DNA of 64,000 nucleotides from DATBLE01 sp963764565 (GTDB taxonomy: Bacteria > Actinomycetota > Thermoleophilia > Gaiellales > Gaiellaceae), in NCBI GenBank assembly GCA_963764565.1, contig CAVXTD010000008.1, positions 1-64,000 on the forward strand, given 5' to 3'. The notes under the pieces are model-generated. The model had not been told where the DNA came from. It was given only the letters and a program-made list of their open reading frames with translations, and ran no database searches. Positions within the stretch are counted from its first letter, which is position 1, and every line of letters starts with the position of its first letter. The position numbers and the translations under genes were made by a program. This document shows, one piece after another, positions 8,956 to 17,619 of this stretch.

Positions 8956-9924
8956 ATGGCCCATCCCGTCGTCGACACCGTCTTGCCGGTCGTCGAGGCG
9001 TCCCGCGACGTCTCGATCGACCTCGACCGCCTCGCCGAGCACGCCCGGTGGATGGCGTACGAGGAGCTGCCGCCGCCCGCGTTCATCCTCCCGTTCCCGC
9101 TCGAGCTCGACCGGGACGGGATGATCGACTTCGTCCTGACCGCGACCTGCATCAACTTCGCGTTCACCGACTTCGAGACGCGCGTGCGCTGGGAGGTCGT
9201 CCACGATGGAAGGGTCCTGGCCGACGCGGACGGAATGCACTTCTGCCTCCAGCGAGCGCTGTCGGAGGGCGTGCCGGTCACCGAAGGCGCGTGGCTGGCC
9301 GAGGTGACGGTCGAGCTGCTGCGCCAGATCTTTCGCGGCGGGAATTCGGAGCTCCAGCTCCTGGACGAGCGCGCCCGGATCTGGCGCGAGGCCGGTGCGA
9401 CGCTGGTCGAGCGCTACGACGGGCGCTTCTCGGACGCGCTCGCGACGTCGCGGCTGTACGACGGCGGCAACGGCTTCCTCGAGGTGCTCACCCGCGACTT
9501 CCCGCGCTTCGACGACACGGCGACGTACGGCGGCGAGACGGTCCGGTTTTGGAAGCTGGCGCAGCTGTCGGTGTGGATCCTCCAGGCGACCCTTCCGGGC
9601 GGAGCCGGGTTCGAGGATCTGTACTCCCTGACCGCCTTCGCCGACTACATCGTCCCGGCGGCACTCCGCGTCCTCGGGATCACGCACTACTCGGCCGACC
9701 TCGAGGCGGCGATCCAGGAGGGCCGGCTGATCGACGCCGGCTCACCGTGGGAGGTCGAGATCCGCGCGCACACGATCTACGCATGCGAGGAGCTGGCGAA
9801 GCGGATCAACGAGCTACGCCCGCCCGAGCTCCAGGTCATCGTCCCGCAGGTGGACGCGCGACTGTGGGTGCCGTTCCATCGCACCCACTGGCCGCACCAC
9901 CTGACGCGGACGATTTACTACTGA
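8956..9924 (+). CDS. Queuosine salvage protein (DUF2419/QNG1 family, queuosine 5'-phosphate N-glycosylase)
   Basis: The 322-residue product matches the Q-salvage family along its length: ATCINFAFTDFETRVRWEV near the start, FWKLAQLSVWILQA, LTAFADYIVPAALRVLGI, GSPWEVEIRAHTIYA, and the C-terminal HRTHWPHHLTRTIYY. Members hydrolyse queuosine 5'-monophosphate, releasing queuine base for reinsertion into tRNA. The start at ATG 8956 follows a 39-base divergent gap with sufS. No queuosine transporter or tgt is visible in the window, so queuine use here is inferred from the family alone. It converges with sufD across a hairpin. Confidence 0.87.
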   Translation: MAHPVVDTVLPVVEASRDVSIDLDRLAEHARWMAYEELPPPAFILPFPLELDRDGMIDFVLTATCINFAFTDFETRVRWEVVHDGRVLADADGMHFCLQRALSEGVPVTEGAWLAEVTVELLRQIFRGGNSELQLLDERARIWREAGATLVERYDGRFSDALATSRLYDGGNGFLEVLTRDFPRFDDTATYGGETVRFWKLAQLSVWILQATLPGGAGFEDLYSLTAFADYIVPAALRVLGITHYSADLEAAIQEGRLIDAGSPWEVEIRAHTIYACEELAKRINELRPPELQVIVPQVDARLWVPFHRTHWPHHLTRTIYY

Positions 9925-9954
9925 TAGCCATTCTCGCTCACGCGGGAATGGCTA
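9925..9954. terminator. Hairpin terminator shared by convergent queuosine-salvage gene and sufD
   Basis: TAGCCATTC (9925-9933) pairs with GAATGGCTA (9946-9954) around a 12-base loop that itself has some GC pairing. The left arm begins directly after the plus-strand TGA and the right arm contains the sufD TAG, so one hairpin could serve both transcripts. No strong U-run follows on either side. Confidence 0.5.
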
Positions 9955-11150
9955 GGACTGGGGAATGCGGGCTTCGAGGGCCTCGGCGAGCGCTTCGCGC
10001 ACCGGCTCGAGCTCGATCCGGTCGAGCACGTCCTGGAAGAAGCCGCGCACGATCAGCCGCTCGGCGTCCGAACGGGGCAGGCCGCGGGCCATCAGGTAGA
10101 AGAGCTGCTCGCGGTCGACCTGGCCAAGTGTTGCACCGTGGGTACAGCGCACGTCGTTGGCGAGGATCTCGAGCCCGGGGATCGCGTCGGCATGTGCCTT
10201 CGGGGAGAGCAGCAGGTTCCGGTTCTCCTGGTAGGCGTTCGTCTTCTGCGCCTCCTGCTCGACACGGATCATCCCGCGCCACACCGTCGTCGCCTGGTCG
10301 CGCAGCGCGCCCTTGAAGGCGAAGTCCGAGGTCGTGTTCGGGGCGATGTGCTCCTGGAACGTGTCGTAGTCGATGTGCTGGTTGCCGTCGGCGAAGTACG
10401 CGCCTGTCACCCTTGAGGTCGCGCCCGGCCCGGCGAGGTCGTTCTGGATCCGGATCTTCCCCTTCTTCGAGCCGAATCCGCCGGCGACCCAGTCGAGCTC
10501 CGCGTCGCGGTCGACCTTCGCGTGGTGCGTGGCAAAATGCCACGTCTCCTGTGAGAGGTTCTGGAGGGAGACGTACTCCAGCTTCGCAGCCTGCTCGACG
10601 AACAGCTCGACGGCCGCGTTCGAGTACCCGGCGAGACCGGGAGTCGCCGACGAGTACTCCTCGATCAGCGTGAACCGGCTCTCCGGCTCGGCGATCACGA
10701 GCAACCGCCAGAAGAGCGAGCCGTCCTCGACCGAGTTCGTCACTCGCACGTAGAGCGGCTGCTCGAGCACGAGCCCCTTCGGCACCCGAACGAGCAGACC
10801 GTGCCGCCAGTGCGCAGCGTTGTGCGCGGTGAACTTGCCGTCAGGGCCGACGAGCGTGCCGAGCAGCGGGTGCTCCGCGAGAGGCTCGAACGTGACGCCC
10901 TCGGGCACGCGCTCGATCTCGATCCCGCGCTCGGTGACGTGGGCGAGACCGGCCACGTCAATATCGAGCATTGTCCCCGCGGGACAGTCCCGGTGTCTGG
11001 CACCGGGACATGGCCGTTCTGGCCCCCCCAGGCGTCTGGATCGAAGCCCTTGAGGTCGGTGAAGCGCCAGGCCTCCTGCGTCGTGTCCGGCAGTGGCAGC
11101 TCGCGGTAGCGCTCGGCGGCTTCCGCCCTAGTCGCGCCGGTGTTAGTCAA
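9952..11150 (-). CDS. sufD: SufD, scaffold subunit of SufBCD (one frameshift; contains REP-like palindromes)
   Basis: TTG at 11150, overlapping the preceding stop, starts TNTGATRAEAAERYRELPLP, TQEAWRFTDLKGFDPDAW. Near 10975-11010 the frame changes, then MLDIDVAGLAHVTERGIEI continues in frame to TAG at 9952. The beta-helix core has THHAKVDRDAELDWV, QEHIAPNTTSDF and the conserved DVRCTHGATLGQVDREQLFY with the His ligand near the C-terminus. SufD dimerises with SufB on the SufC ATPase to build Fe-S clusters. The breakpoint coincides with a palindromic repeat (10972-11010) whose translation PVPDTGTVPRG has no family counterpart. Length after repair (about 399 residues) is normal. Confidence 0.88.
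10972..11010. repeat. REP-like double palindrome within sufD
   Basis: Two adjacent inverted repeats are visible: TGTCCC-CGC-GGGACA (10972-10986) and GTCCCGGTG-TCTGG-CACCGGGAC (10987-11009). Both arms are perfect. A related GGGGACAG/CTGTCCCC palindrome lies at the moxR start (29628-29656), so this may be a dispersed element. It sits at the point where sufD changes frame. Confidence 0.6.
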
Positions 11151-11514
11151 CGCGGCGCATAACGGCGGTGCAGCATCAAAGCGTTTCCGTCCGGGTCGCT
11201 GAAGAACGCCATGTGACAGACGCCGGAGTCGAACGTCTCGCCGGCGAACTCGACACCCTTGCCCTCGAGCTCGCCCCGAGCCGCCTCGACGTCGGGGACG
11301 CGCAGCGCGACCGAGCCCAGGTTCGGCGTGGTGAACTCGCTGCCGATATTGGTCGGGTCGATCAGGTACAGGCTGACGTTCTCCCCGAGCTGGAACTCCG
11401 GCCAGGCGCCCTCGCCGATCTGGGGCAGGCCGAGCGTCTCGGCGTAGAACCGGCAGTCGAGCGCTCGAGATCCGTGACCTGCACCGAGACGAAGTCGACA
11501 CGCTCGACCTGCAT
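11147..11514 (-). CDS. VOC/glyoxalase-fold protein encoded between sufB and sufD (one frameshift)
   Basis: ATG at 11514 gives QVERVDFVSVQVTDLERS, the opening strand of a vicinal-oxygen-chelate domain. After a one-base slip near 11465 the product resumes FYAETLGLPQIGEGAWPEFQ and continues through NLGSVALRVPDVEAARGEL and MAFFSDPDGNALMLHRRYAP, ending at TGA 11147. This is a single VOC domain of about 122 residues, with the usual metal-site positions (an early strand residue, and the DPDGN turn before the last strand). It lies between sufB and sufD with the sufD TTG overlapping its stop, so it is translated within the suf operon. Substrate unknown; it may be a lineage-specific passenger. Confidence 0.78.
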
Positions 11515-11538
11515 GGGTCTTCTGAGGCTCCGCCGGCG

Positions 11539-12963
11539 TCAGCCGACGGAGCCTTCCATCTGGAGCTGGATCAGCCGGTTCATCTCGACCGCGTACTCGA
11601 GCGGGAGCTCCTTGGTGATCGGCTCGACGAACCCGGAGACGATCATCGCGCTCGCCTCGGTCTCGGTGAGGCCGCGGCTCATCAGGTAGAAGAGCTGCTC
11701 CTCGCCGATCTTCGAGACGGTCGCCTCGTGGCCGATGTCGACGTCGTTCTCGTCGATGCGGATGTACGGATACGTGTCGGAGCGCGAGTCCTCGTCGAGG
11801 ATCAGCGCGTCGCAGACGACCTTCGCCTTCGAGCCGTGAGCACCCTTCGCGACCTCGAGCAGGCCGCGGTAGCCGCCACGGCCACCGTCCTTCGAGATCG
11901 ACTTCGATGTGATCAGGCTCGTCGTGTTCGGCGCGACGTGGACGATCTTGCCGCCCGCGTCCTGGTGCTGGCCCTTGCCCGCGAAGGCGAGCGAGAGCAC
12001 CTCGCCGTGGGCACGCTCGCCCAGCAGCCAGATCGCCGGGTACTTCATCGTCAGCTTCGAGCCGAGGTTGCCGTCCACCCACTCCATCGTCGCGTCCTCG
12101 TAGGCGACGGCGCGCTTGGTGACGAGGTTGTAGACGTTCGTCGACCAGTTCTGGATCGTCGTGTACCGGCAGCGCCCGCGCGGCTTGACGATGATCTCGA
12201 CGACGGCCGAATGCAGCGAGTCGGAGGAGTAGATCGGCGCCGTGCAGCCCTCGACGTAGTGGACGTAGGCGCCCTCGTCGACGATGATCAGCGTCCGCTC
12301 GAACTGGCCCATGTTCTCTGCATTGATGCGGAAGTAGGCCTGGAGCGGCAGCTCGATCTTGACCCCGGGGGGCACGTAGATGAACGAGCCGCCCGACCAC
12401 ACCGCCGAGTTCAGCGCCGCGAACTTGTTGTCGTTCTGCGGGATGATCGTCCCGAAGTACTGCTTGACGATGTCCTCGTGGTCGCGCAGGGCGGAGTCCA
12501 TGTCGAGGAAGATGACACCCTTCGCCTCGAGGTCGGCCTGGAGCTTGTGGTAGACGACCTCCGACTCGTACTGGGCGCCGACCCCGGCGAGGAACTTCTT
12601 CTCGGCCTGGGGGATCCCCAGCTTGTCCCAGGTGTCGAGGATGTCGGCCGGCAGGTCCTCCCATTTGTCGACCTGCTTCTCGGTCGGCTTGATGTAGTAG
12701 AAGATGTTGTCGAAGTCGATCTCAGCAACGTTGCCGCCCCAGGTCGGCAGCGGGCGCGCGTTGAAGTAGTCGAGGCTCTTGTGGCGGAACTTGCGCATCC
12801 AGGCCGGCTCCTGCTTGTGCTCGGAGATCGCCTCGACCAGTTCGTGCGAGAGCCCGCGCCCGGATTTGAAGAAGTAGTCCTTCGCCTCGTCCGGGTTCGA
12901 GAAGCCGTACTTGTAGTCGTTCCCGATTTCGGCAACGACCTGGGTCTCTGTCTTCTGCGCCAT
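11539..12963 (-). CDS. sufB: SufB, Fe-S cluster scaffold subunit
   Basis: The intact 474-residue product matches SufB throughout: GNDYKYGFSNPDEAKDYFF at the start, VGAQYESEVVYHKLQ, SFIYVPPGVKIELPLQAYF, EGCTAPIYSSDSLHSAVVEI, a KPRGRCRYTTIQNWS segment with the sulfur-accepting Cys region, and ENDVDIGHEATVSKIGEEQL near the C-terminus. SufB assembles nascent clusters with SufC and SufD using sulfur relayed by SufS-SufU. Its ATG overlaps the sufC TAA (TAATG), so the pair is translationally coupled. No anomaly is seen in this gene. Confidence 0.95.
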   Translation of the reverse strand: MAQKTETQVVAEIGNDYKYGFSNPDEAKDYFFKSGRGLSHELVEAISEHKQEPAWMRKFRHKSLDYFNARPLPTWGGNVAEIDFDNIFYYIKPTEKQVDKWEDLPADILDTWDKLGIPQAEKKFLAGVGAQYESEVVYHKLQADLEAKGVIFLDMDSALRDHEDIVKQYFGTIIPQNDNKFAALNSAVWSGGSFIYVPPGVKIELPLQAYFRINAENMGQFERTLIIVDEGAYVHYVEGCTAPIYSSDSLHSAVVEIIVKPRGRCRYTTIQNWSTNVYNLVTKRAVAYEDATMEWVDGNLGSKLTMKYPAIWLLGERAHGEVLSLAFAGKGQHQDAGGKIVHVAPNTTSLITSKSISKDGGRGGYRGLLEVAKGAHGSKAKVVCDALILDEDSRSDTYPYIRIDENDVDIGHEATVSKIGEEQLFYLMSRGLTETEASAMIVSGFVEPITKELPLEYAVEMNRLIQLQMEGSVG

Positions 12964-13739
12964 TATGCCTCCCCTGACACTGGCTCCGGAATGAATGCCT
13001 CGTACCCCTCGGCCTCGAGCTTCTGAGCAAGCTCCGGCCCACCCTCCTCGACGATCCGCCCGTCCACGAAGACGTGGACGAAGTCGGGCGTGATGTAGTT
13101 GAGGATGCGCTGGTAGTGCGTGATCACGAGCGCACCCATGTCGGGCCCGACCAGGCTCTGCACGCCCTCCGCGACGATCTTCAGCGCGTCGATGTCGAGA
13201 CCCGAGTCGGTCTCGTCGAGCACCGCGATCCGCGGCTTCAGCATCGCCATCTGGAGGATCTCGACCCGCTTCTTCTCGCCGCCGGAGAACCCGTCGTTGA
13301 TGTAGCGCGACGCCAGCTCTCGAGGGACCTTCAGATCCTCCATGCGGGCGAGGAGCTCGGTGCGGAACTCGGGGATCGGGATCGGATCGTCCTTGCCGGC
13401 GCGCGCCTTGCGAATCGAGTTGATCGCAGAGCGCAGGAAGCTGGTCACGGAGACACCGGGGACCGCGTGCGGGTACTGGAACGCGAGGAACAGGCCGCGG
13501 CGCGCACGCTCGTCCGCCTCCAGCGCGACGAGGTCCTCACCCTCGAAGAGGATCTCGCCCCCGGTGATCTCGTACGCCGGGTGACCCATCAACGCGTAGG
13601 CGAGCGTGGACTTGCCCGAGCCGTTCGGGCCCATGACGGCGTGCACCTCGCCCGGGTCGATCGAGAGATCGACGCCCTTGACGATCTCGGTGCCGTCCTC
13701 GAGGGCGACGCGCAGGTTCCTGATCTCCAGCAGAGCCAT
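12963..13739 (-). CDS. sufC: SufC, ABC-type ATPase of the SufBCD complex
   Basis: The 258-residue product is a soluble ABC ATPase: Walker A GPNGSGKST, Q-loop in LAFQYPHAVPGVS, signature FSGGEKKRVEILQMA, Walker B RIAVLDETDSGLD (with the Suf-typical DET rather than DEP), and the H-loop ITHYQRIL. The segment NDGFSGGEKKR is diagnostic of SufC. It heads the sufC-sufB-VOC-sufD operon and starts at ATG 13739, preceded at six bases by TACACT and by no Shine-Dalgarno. It is divergent from tatA. Confidence 0.95.
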   Translation of the reverse strand: MALLEIRNLRVALEDGTEIVKGVDLSIDPGEVHAVMGPNGSGKSTLAYALMGHPAYEITGGEILFEGEDLVALEADERARRGLFLAFQYPHAVPGVSVTSFLRSAINSIRKARAGKDDPIPIPEFRTELLARMEDLKVPRELASRYINDGFSGGEKKRVEILQMAMLKPRIAVLDETDSGLDIDALKIVAEGVQSLVGPDMGALVITHYQRILNYITPDFVHVFVDGRIVEEGGPELAQKLEAEGYEAFIPEPVSGEA

Positions 13740-13745
13740 ACGCCC

Positions 13746-13751
13746 AGTGTA
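13746..13751 (-). promoter_or_regulatory. Candidate -10 box (TACACT) for the sufCB operon
   Basis: TACACT on the minus strand is separated by six bases (GGGCGT) from the sufC ATG. There is no ribosome binding site, so a leaderless transcript is likely. No recognisable IscR- or SufR-type operator was found by eye. Confidence 0.45.
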
Positions 13752-13812
13752 GCCATCTTTGACTATCTCCCCGTTCGTTTCCGCTAAACACCCACGCTGG
13801 TCGAAAACGCGC

Positions 13813-13818
13813 TACGCT
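13813..13818 (+). promoter_or_regulatory. Candidate -10 box (TACGCT) for tatA
   Basis: TACGCT ends nine bases before the tatA ATG at 13828. A TTGACT hexamer at 13759-13764 is too far upstream to pair with it, but could be the -35 of a second promoter with a poor -10 (GCTAAA, 13783-13788). Either assignment is tentative. Confidence 0.3.
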
Positions 13819-13827
13819 TGCCGGGTA

Positions 13828-14058
13828 ATGCCCGGTTGGATCGGACCCTGGGAGATCGCGATCTTGCTCGTGATCGTCCTTCTCGTCTTCGGCCCGAAGC
13901 GGCTGCCAGAGATGGGTCGCTCGCTGGGCAAGGGCATGCGCGAGTTCAAGGACTCGATCACCGGCAAGGACGACGACAACCCGCCCGCAGAGCTTCCGGC
14001 GGTAACCGAGTCCGAGCCCAAGGAGCCGGTGTCCGCCGCCTCCGAGCGCGACTCGTAG
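13828..14058 (+). CDS. tatA: TatA-type component of the twin-arginine translocase
   Basis: The 76-residue product has the TatA/E pattern: a short N-terminus MPGWIGPWE, one membrane helix IAILLVIVLLVF, the hinge FGPKRLPEMGRSLGKG, then an amphipathic helix REFKDSITGK and an acidic, disordered tail. TatA multimers form the protein-conducting element for folded, cofactor-bearing proteins. The sequence FGPKRLPE lacks the TatB hallmarks, so a minimal TatA-TatC system is likely. tatC follows 13 bases downstream. The start is chosen at ATG 13828 because the membrane helix begins about ten residues later. Confidence 0.9.
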   Translation: MPGWIGPWEIAILLVIVLLVFGPKRLPEMGRSLGKGMREFKDSITGKDDDNPPAELPAVTESEPKEPVSAASERDS

Positions 14059-14071
14059 TCGGGGGGCCGCG

Positions 14072-14854
14072 ATGAGACTACTCCCGCGGCGCCTGCGCCA
14101 CGGCGAGGAGGCGACGCTCGTCGAGCATCTCGGCGAGTTGCGCAGCCGCCTCGTCATCTCGCTGCTCTCCATCGCGGTCGCCTTCGTCGTCGTCTATGCC
14201 TTCCACGGGCACCTGCTCGGTTGGCTCAACCGCCCACTGCCCGAGCACCTCCGCAAGCCGGTGACGTTTGGCGTCGCCGAGCCCTTCATCACGTCGTTCA
14301 TGGTCAGTTTTTGGGCGAGCCTCCTGATCGCGCTGCCCGTCTGCATGTGGCAGCTCTGGAGCTTCCTCGCCCCTGCCCTCCAAGAGCACTCACAGCGAAT
14401 GGTCGCGGGCTTCACCGCCTTCGCCGGAGTCCTGATGGTCGGGGGAGTCATGTTCGGCTACTTCGTCGCCCTGCCGGCCGCCGTCCACTTCCTGACCAAC
14501 TACGACTCGAGCCACTTCAACATCCAGATCAGGGCGCGCGACTACTACTCGTTCGTGATCACGGTGCTGTTCGCGGTCGCGATCGTCTTCGAGCTGCCGA
14601 TCTTCGTGCTCGCCCTCGCGCGGCTCGGGATCGTGCCCGCCGCCAAGCTGCGCCGCAACCGGCGGATCGGCTACGTGATCGTCGCAGCGGTCGCGGTCGC
14701 GCTGCCCGGCGTCGACCCCGTGACGACGCTGATCGAGATGGCGCCGCTGATGGTGCTGTTCGAGCTCTCGATCTGGCTCGCCGTCTTCATGGACCGGCGC
14801 TGGAAGGCGCGCGAGGCGGCGCACGAAGCCGCGTTCGAGGCCGGCGACTTCTAA
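14072..14854 (+). CDS. tatC: TatC, twin-arginine signal receptor
   Basis: The 260-residue product shows the TatC N-terminal signature LVEHLGELRSRLVISLLS, then six membrane segments (for example VAFVVVYAFHGHLL, FWASLLIALPVCMWQLWSFL, FTAFAGVLMVGGVMFGYFVA). It keeps the periplasmic PFITSFMVSFWASLLIALP region and the cytoplasmic loop FELPIFVLALARLGIV that family members use to bind twin-arginine signals. Tat exports folded proteins, which fits the haem and Fe-S protein genes nearby. It ends three bases before the convergent ABC permease gene. Confidence 0.93.
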   Translation: MRLLPRRLRHGEEATLVEHLGELRSRLVISLLSIAVAFVVVYAFHGHLLGWLNRPLPEHLRKPVTFGVAEPFITSFMVSFWASLLIALPVCMWQLWSFLAPALQEHSQRMVAGFTAFAGVLMVGGVMFGYFVALPAAVHFLTNYDSSHFNIQIRARDYYSFVITVLFAVAIVFELPIFVLALARLGIVPAAKLRRNRRIGYVIVAAVAVALPGVDPVTTLIEMAPLMVLFELSIWLAVFMDRRWKAREAAHEAAFEAGDF

Positions 14855-14857
14855 GGC

Positions 14858-15721
14858 CTACGGTAGGTCGCGGCGCGCGAAGGCGCCCAACCCGGCCGCG
14901 CCGACGAGCAGCAGGTAGACGACGGCCCACACTCGAACGCCGGCCCCTCCACCCTCGGAGCCACCGAACGGCCCGAGCTCGAGCGCGAAGCGGTTGAATC
15001 CGCCGGTACCGGCGGTGATCACGTGCAGGCTGTCCTGGTAGAGCGCCTCGAACGGAAGCGACCACGACACCCAGCGCCCGATCGAGCGGAGCGTGTCGGA
15101 TCCGATCGCACGCCCGATCTGGGCGAGCAGCCCGGCGACGAGACCCCCGCCGAAGACCATGAAGACGGCGATCCCGTTCGCGGTCGCCGAGAGAAAGATC
15201 GAGCCGAGCAGCGAGAGCGCGACGATCACGGCGACCGCGGCGGCGAGCTGGCTCGCCGGCGAGCACGGCGTGGTCGGGCCACCAGCCTCCCGCGAGGCCC
15301 GTGATCAGAGTCTCGATCCCGAAGAGGACGGCGACGTACACGCGCGCAGACGACCGCGGCGGCGAGGAAGCGGGCCGCGAGCAGGGCCGAACGACCGACC
15401 GGCCGGACGACCAGCGGCTGGAGCAGGCCGCGCTCGGCGTCGCCGCGCACGACCCCCAGGGTGAGGAAGATCGCAAGCACGGTGCCGAGGAAGAGCGTGG
15501 CGAACATCCCGAGCCCGAGCACGGTCGCGCCGGTAACGACGTCCGGGTCGAGTCCGAGCTGGTCGGGCGGGACGAACGAGGCCGTGTCGCGGAATGCGCG
15601 CCACACGCCGACGCCGTACAGCGCGAGGAAGGCGCGCGGAGAGCAGAAGGACGATCAGGAACACCTTCCTGCGCAGGCTTTCGTGCAGCGCGTAGCCGAC
15701 GATCACGCCGACGTCCTTCAC
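14858..15721 (-). CDS. ABC-2 type transporter permease (several frameshifts)
   Basis: GTG at 15721 overlaps the stop of the ATPase gene and gives MKDVGVIVGYALHESLRRKV, FLIVLLLS, the usual first helix of ABC-2 permeases. The protein is readable only by switching frames near 15640, 15350 and 15240: VWRAFRDTASFVPPDQLGLD, ATLFLGTVLAIFLTLGVVRG, RGLLQPLVVRPVGRSALLAA, then IVALSLLGSIFLSATANGIA and VYLLLVGAAGLGAFARRDL. Six membrane segments of a NosY/YhaP-like permease of about 285 residues can be reconstructed. With the ATPase it would form an exporter of unknown substrate. The indel cluster may be technical. Confidence 0.75.
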
Positions 15722-16551
15722 TCTGCAACCGCCTCCAGGTAGACGTCTTCGAGCGTCGTCGCGAGCACGCGCACGCCGTAGATCTCCTCACCCTCCGCGA
15801 CAAGCTTGGCGACGATCGCCGGCGCATCGTCCCTCGAGGCGTCCTCGAACACCCGGGTGCCGGACGCCGTCTCGACCTCGACGCCGCGCGCGCGAGAGAG
15901 CTCGGCCGGGCTGCCCTCGGCGACCAGCCGCCCGCGGGAGATGATCGCCACGCGGTCGCAGACGAGCTCGACCTCGCTGAGCAGGTGCGAGTTGAGCAGC
16001 ACTGCATGGCCCCGCTCCCGGAGCTCCTCGAGCAGCTTGCGTACCGTGCGGCGCCCCGAGGGATCGAGTGCGCTCGTCGGCTCGTCGAGCAGCAGCACGC
16101 TGGGGGCGCCGACGAGTGCCTGCGCAAGGCCGAGCCGCTGCTGCATTCCCTTCGACATCTCCTCGACTCTCCGGTCGCGGGCGGCCTCGAGCCCGACGAG
16201 CTGGAGCAGCTCCGCCCGCTCTGATGCACCGCCGCGCGAGCCGGACAGCCGCTGGTGGAGGACGAGCAGCTCGTCCGCGGTCATCCAACCAGGGAAACGG
16301 AAGAGCTCGGCAAGGTAGCCGAGCGAGCGGCGAGCGGCCGCGGAGCCCGCGCGGGCGCCGCAGATCTCGGCCTGCCCCTCTGTGGGCCGCACCAGCCCGC
16401 AGGCGATCTTGACCAGGGTGGACTTCCCGGCGCCGTTCGGGCCGAGCAGCCCGACCAGCTCGCCCTCCGCCAGCTCCAGGTCGATGCCGTCGAGCGCCTG
16501 GATGTGGCCGTAGCGCTTGCCGAGTGCACGAGCGGCGAGCGCGGGTGGCAT
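15718..16551 (-). CDS. ABC transporter ATP-binding protein (ABC-2 exporter, CcmA/NatA-like)
   Basis: From ATG 16551 the 277-residue product shows Walker A GPNGAGKST, the Q-loop region, signature EMSKGMQQRLGLAQALV, Walker B VLLLDEPTSALD, and H-loop NSHLLSEVE. A C-terminal extension (GVRVLATTLEDVYLEAVAE) is typical of drug- or antibiotic-type ABC-2 ATPases. It is translationally coupled to the permease (GTGA overlap). The start is placed at the ATG whose upstream TACACT box is seven bases away; the open frame continues further upstream but without likeness. Substrate cannot be inferred. Confidence 0.88.
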   Translation of the reverse strand: MPPALAARALGKRYGHIQALDGIDLELAEGELVGLLGPNGAGKSTLVKIACGLVRPTEGQAEICGARAGSAAARRSLGYLAELFRFPGWMTADELLVLHQRLSGSRGGASERAELLQLVGLEAARDRRVEEMSKGMQQRLGLAQALVGAPSVLLLDEPTSALDPSGRRTVRKLLEELRERGHAVLLNSHLLSEVELVCDRVAIISRGRLVAEGSPAELSRARGVEVETASGTRVFEDASRDDAPAIVAKLVAEGEEIYGVRVLATTLEDVYLEAVAE

Positions 16552-16558
16552 GTGTACG

Positions 16559-16584
16559 AGTGTAGGCGCGTCGTCCTCTACGAT
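16559..16584. promoter_or_regulatory. Divergent promoter region: two -10-like boxes between ABC ATPase and adenosine deaminase
   Basis: Only 41 bases separate the divergent starts. TACACT (minus, 16559-16564) is seven bases from the ATPase ATG and TACGAT (plus, 16579-16584) is eight bases from the deaminase GTG. Neither gene has a Shine-Dalgarno, so both look leaderless and their RNA polymerase footprints would overlap. Confidence 0.45.
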
Positions 16585-16592
16585 CGCCCGCG

Positions 16593-17607
16593 GTGTCCGA
16601 GCCGGCGACCCCGTATCCCAAGATCGAGCTGCATGTGCACCTGGAGGGGACCGTGCAGCCCGAGACGTTGCTCGCGATCGCGAAGCGGAACGGCGAGACA
16701 CTCCCAGCCGACACGGTCGAGGGCCTACGCGAGCTCTATCGCTTCCGCGACTTCGACCACTTCATCGAAGTTTGGATCCTGACCACGAACTGCCTGCGCC
16801 GGGAGGACGACTTCCGCCAGGTCGTCGTCGAGTACGCGGCGGAGGCGAAGCGCCACGGCGCCGTCTACCTGGAGGCGATCTTCTCCCCGATCGAGCGAAC
16901 CTGGCGAGGGGTGACCTGGGAAGAAATCTTCAACGGCTACTGCGACGGCGCCCAGGAAGCGCGCGAACTCCACGGCGTCGAGGTTCGGCTCAACCCCGAC
17001 ATCACGCGCAGCGCACCGCTCGAGGACGCCCTCACCCTTGTCCACCACGCGGCGCGCTACCGCGACCGCGGGGTCGTCGCGGTCGGGCTCGGCGGCGAAG
17101 AGGCGCGGTACCCCAACGCGGCGTTCGAGCCCGCATTCCGGGCAGCCCGTGGAGCCGGCCTCGGCTCGGTACCGCACGCGGGCGAGGTCGTCGGGCCCGA
17201 ATCGGTGCGCAGCGCACTCGACCTGCTCGAGCCCGACCGGATCCGTCATGGGTTTCGCGCGATCGAGGATCCGGCCCTCGTTCGTGAGCTCGCCGACCGC
17301 GGGCTCGTGCTGGACGTGACGCCGATCTCCAACGTTCGCACCGGAGCCGTCCCCTCGCTCGAGCGAGCACCCGCTGCCGGCGCTCGCCGCGGCCGGGGTC
17401 CGCTGCTCGGTCTCGACCGACGACCCGGTGATGTTCGACACCGACCTGACGCGCGAGTACGCCGCCGCCGAGGCGCTGGGGCTCGAGCCGCGGGCGCTGT
17501 ACGAGCACGCACTGGCGGGCGCGCTCTGCGACGAGACGACCCGGAACCGCCTCGCGGCCGTCGGCGCTGCGTTCGACTGGGGTTCCCATCAAGCAGAAGC
17601 GCGCTAG
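16593..17607 (+). CDS. add: Adenosine deaminase-family amidohydrolase (one frameshift)
   Basis: The product opens MSEPATPYPKIELHVHLEGT, with the HxHxEG metal motif. It continues with the family helix EVWILTTNCLRREDDF, then GLGGEE, the HAGE metal/catalytic motif in VPHAGEVVGPESV, the IRHG motif and, after a break near 17365, STDDPVMFDTDLTREYA with the catalytic Asp pair. These residues define adenosine or 6-aminodeoxyfutalosine deaminases. One extra base in CTCGAGCGAGCACC (near 17362) separates the frames; the restored end is TAG 17605-17607. Adenosine is the default substrate; aminodeoxyfutalosine (menaquinone route) is a real alternative because no other futalosine gene is present to decide. 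Confidence 0.85.
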
Positions 17608-17619
17608 GCTTCGTCAGAG

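Noticed and set aside
7804..9924. A 706-residue plus-strand protein ending in the queuosine salvage domain
   Set aside because: The upstream part is antisense to sufS and has shadow composition; the real start is ATG 8956.
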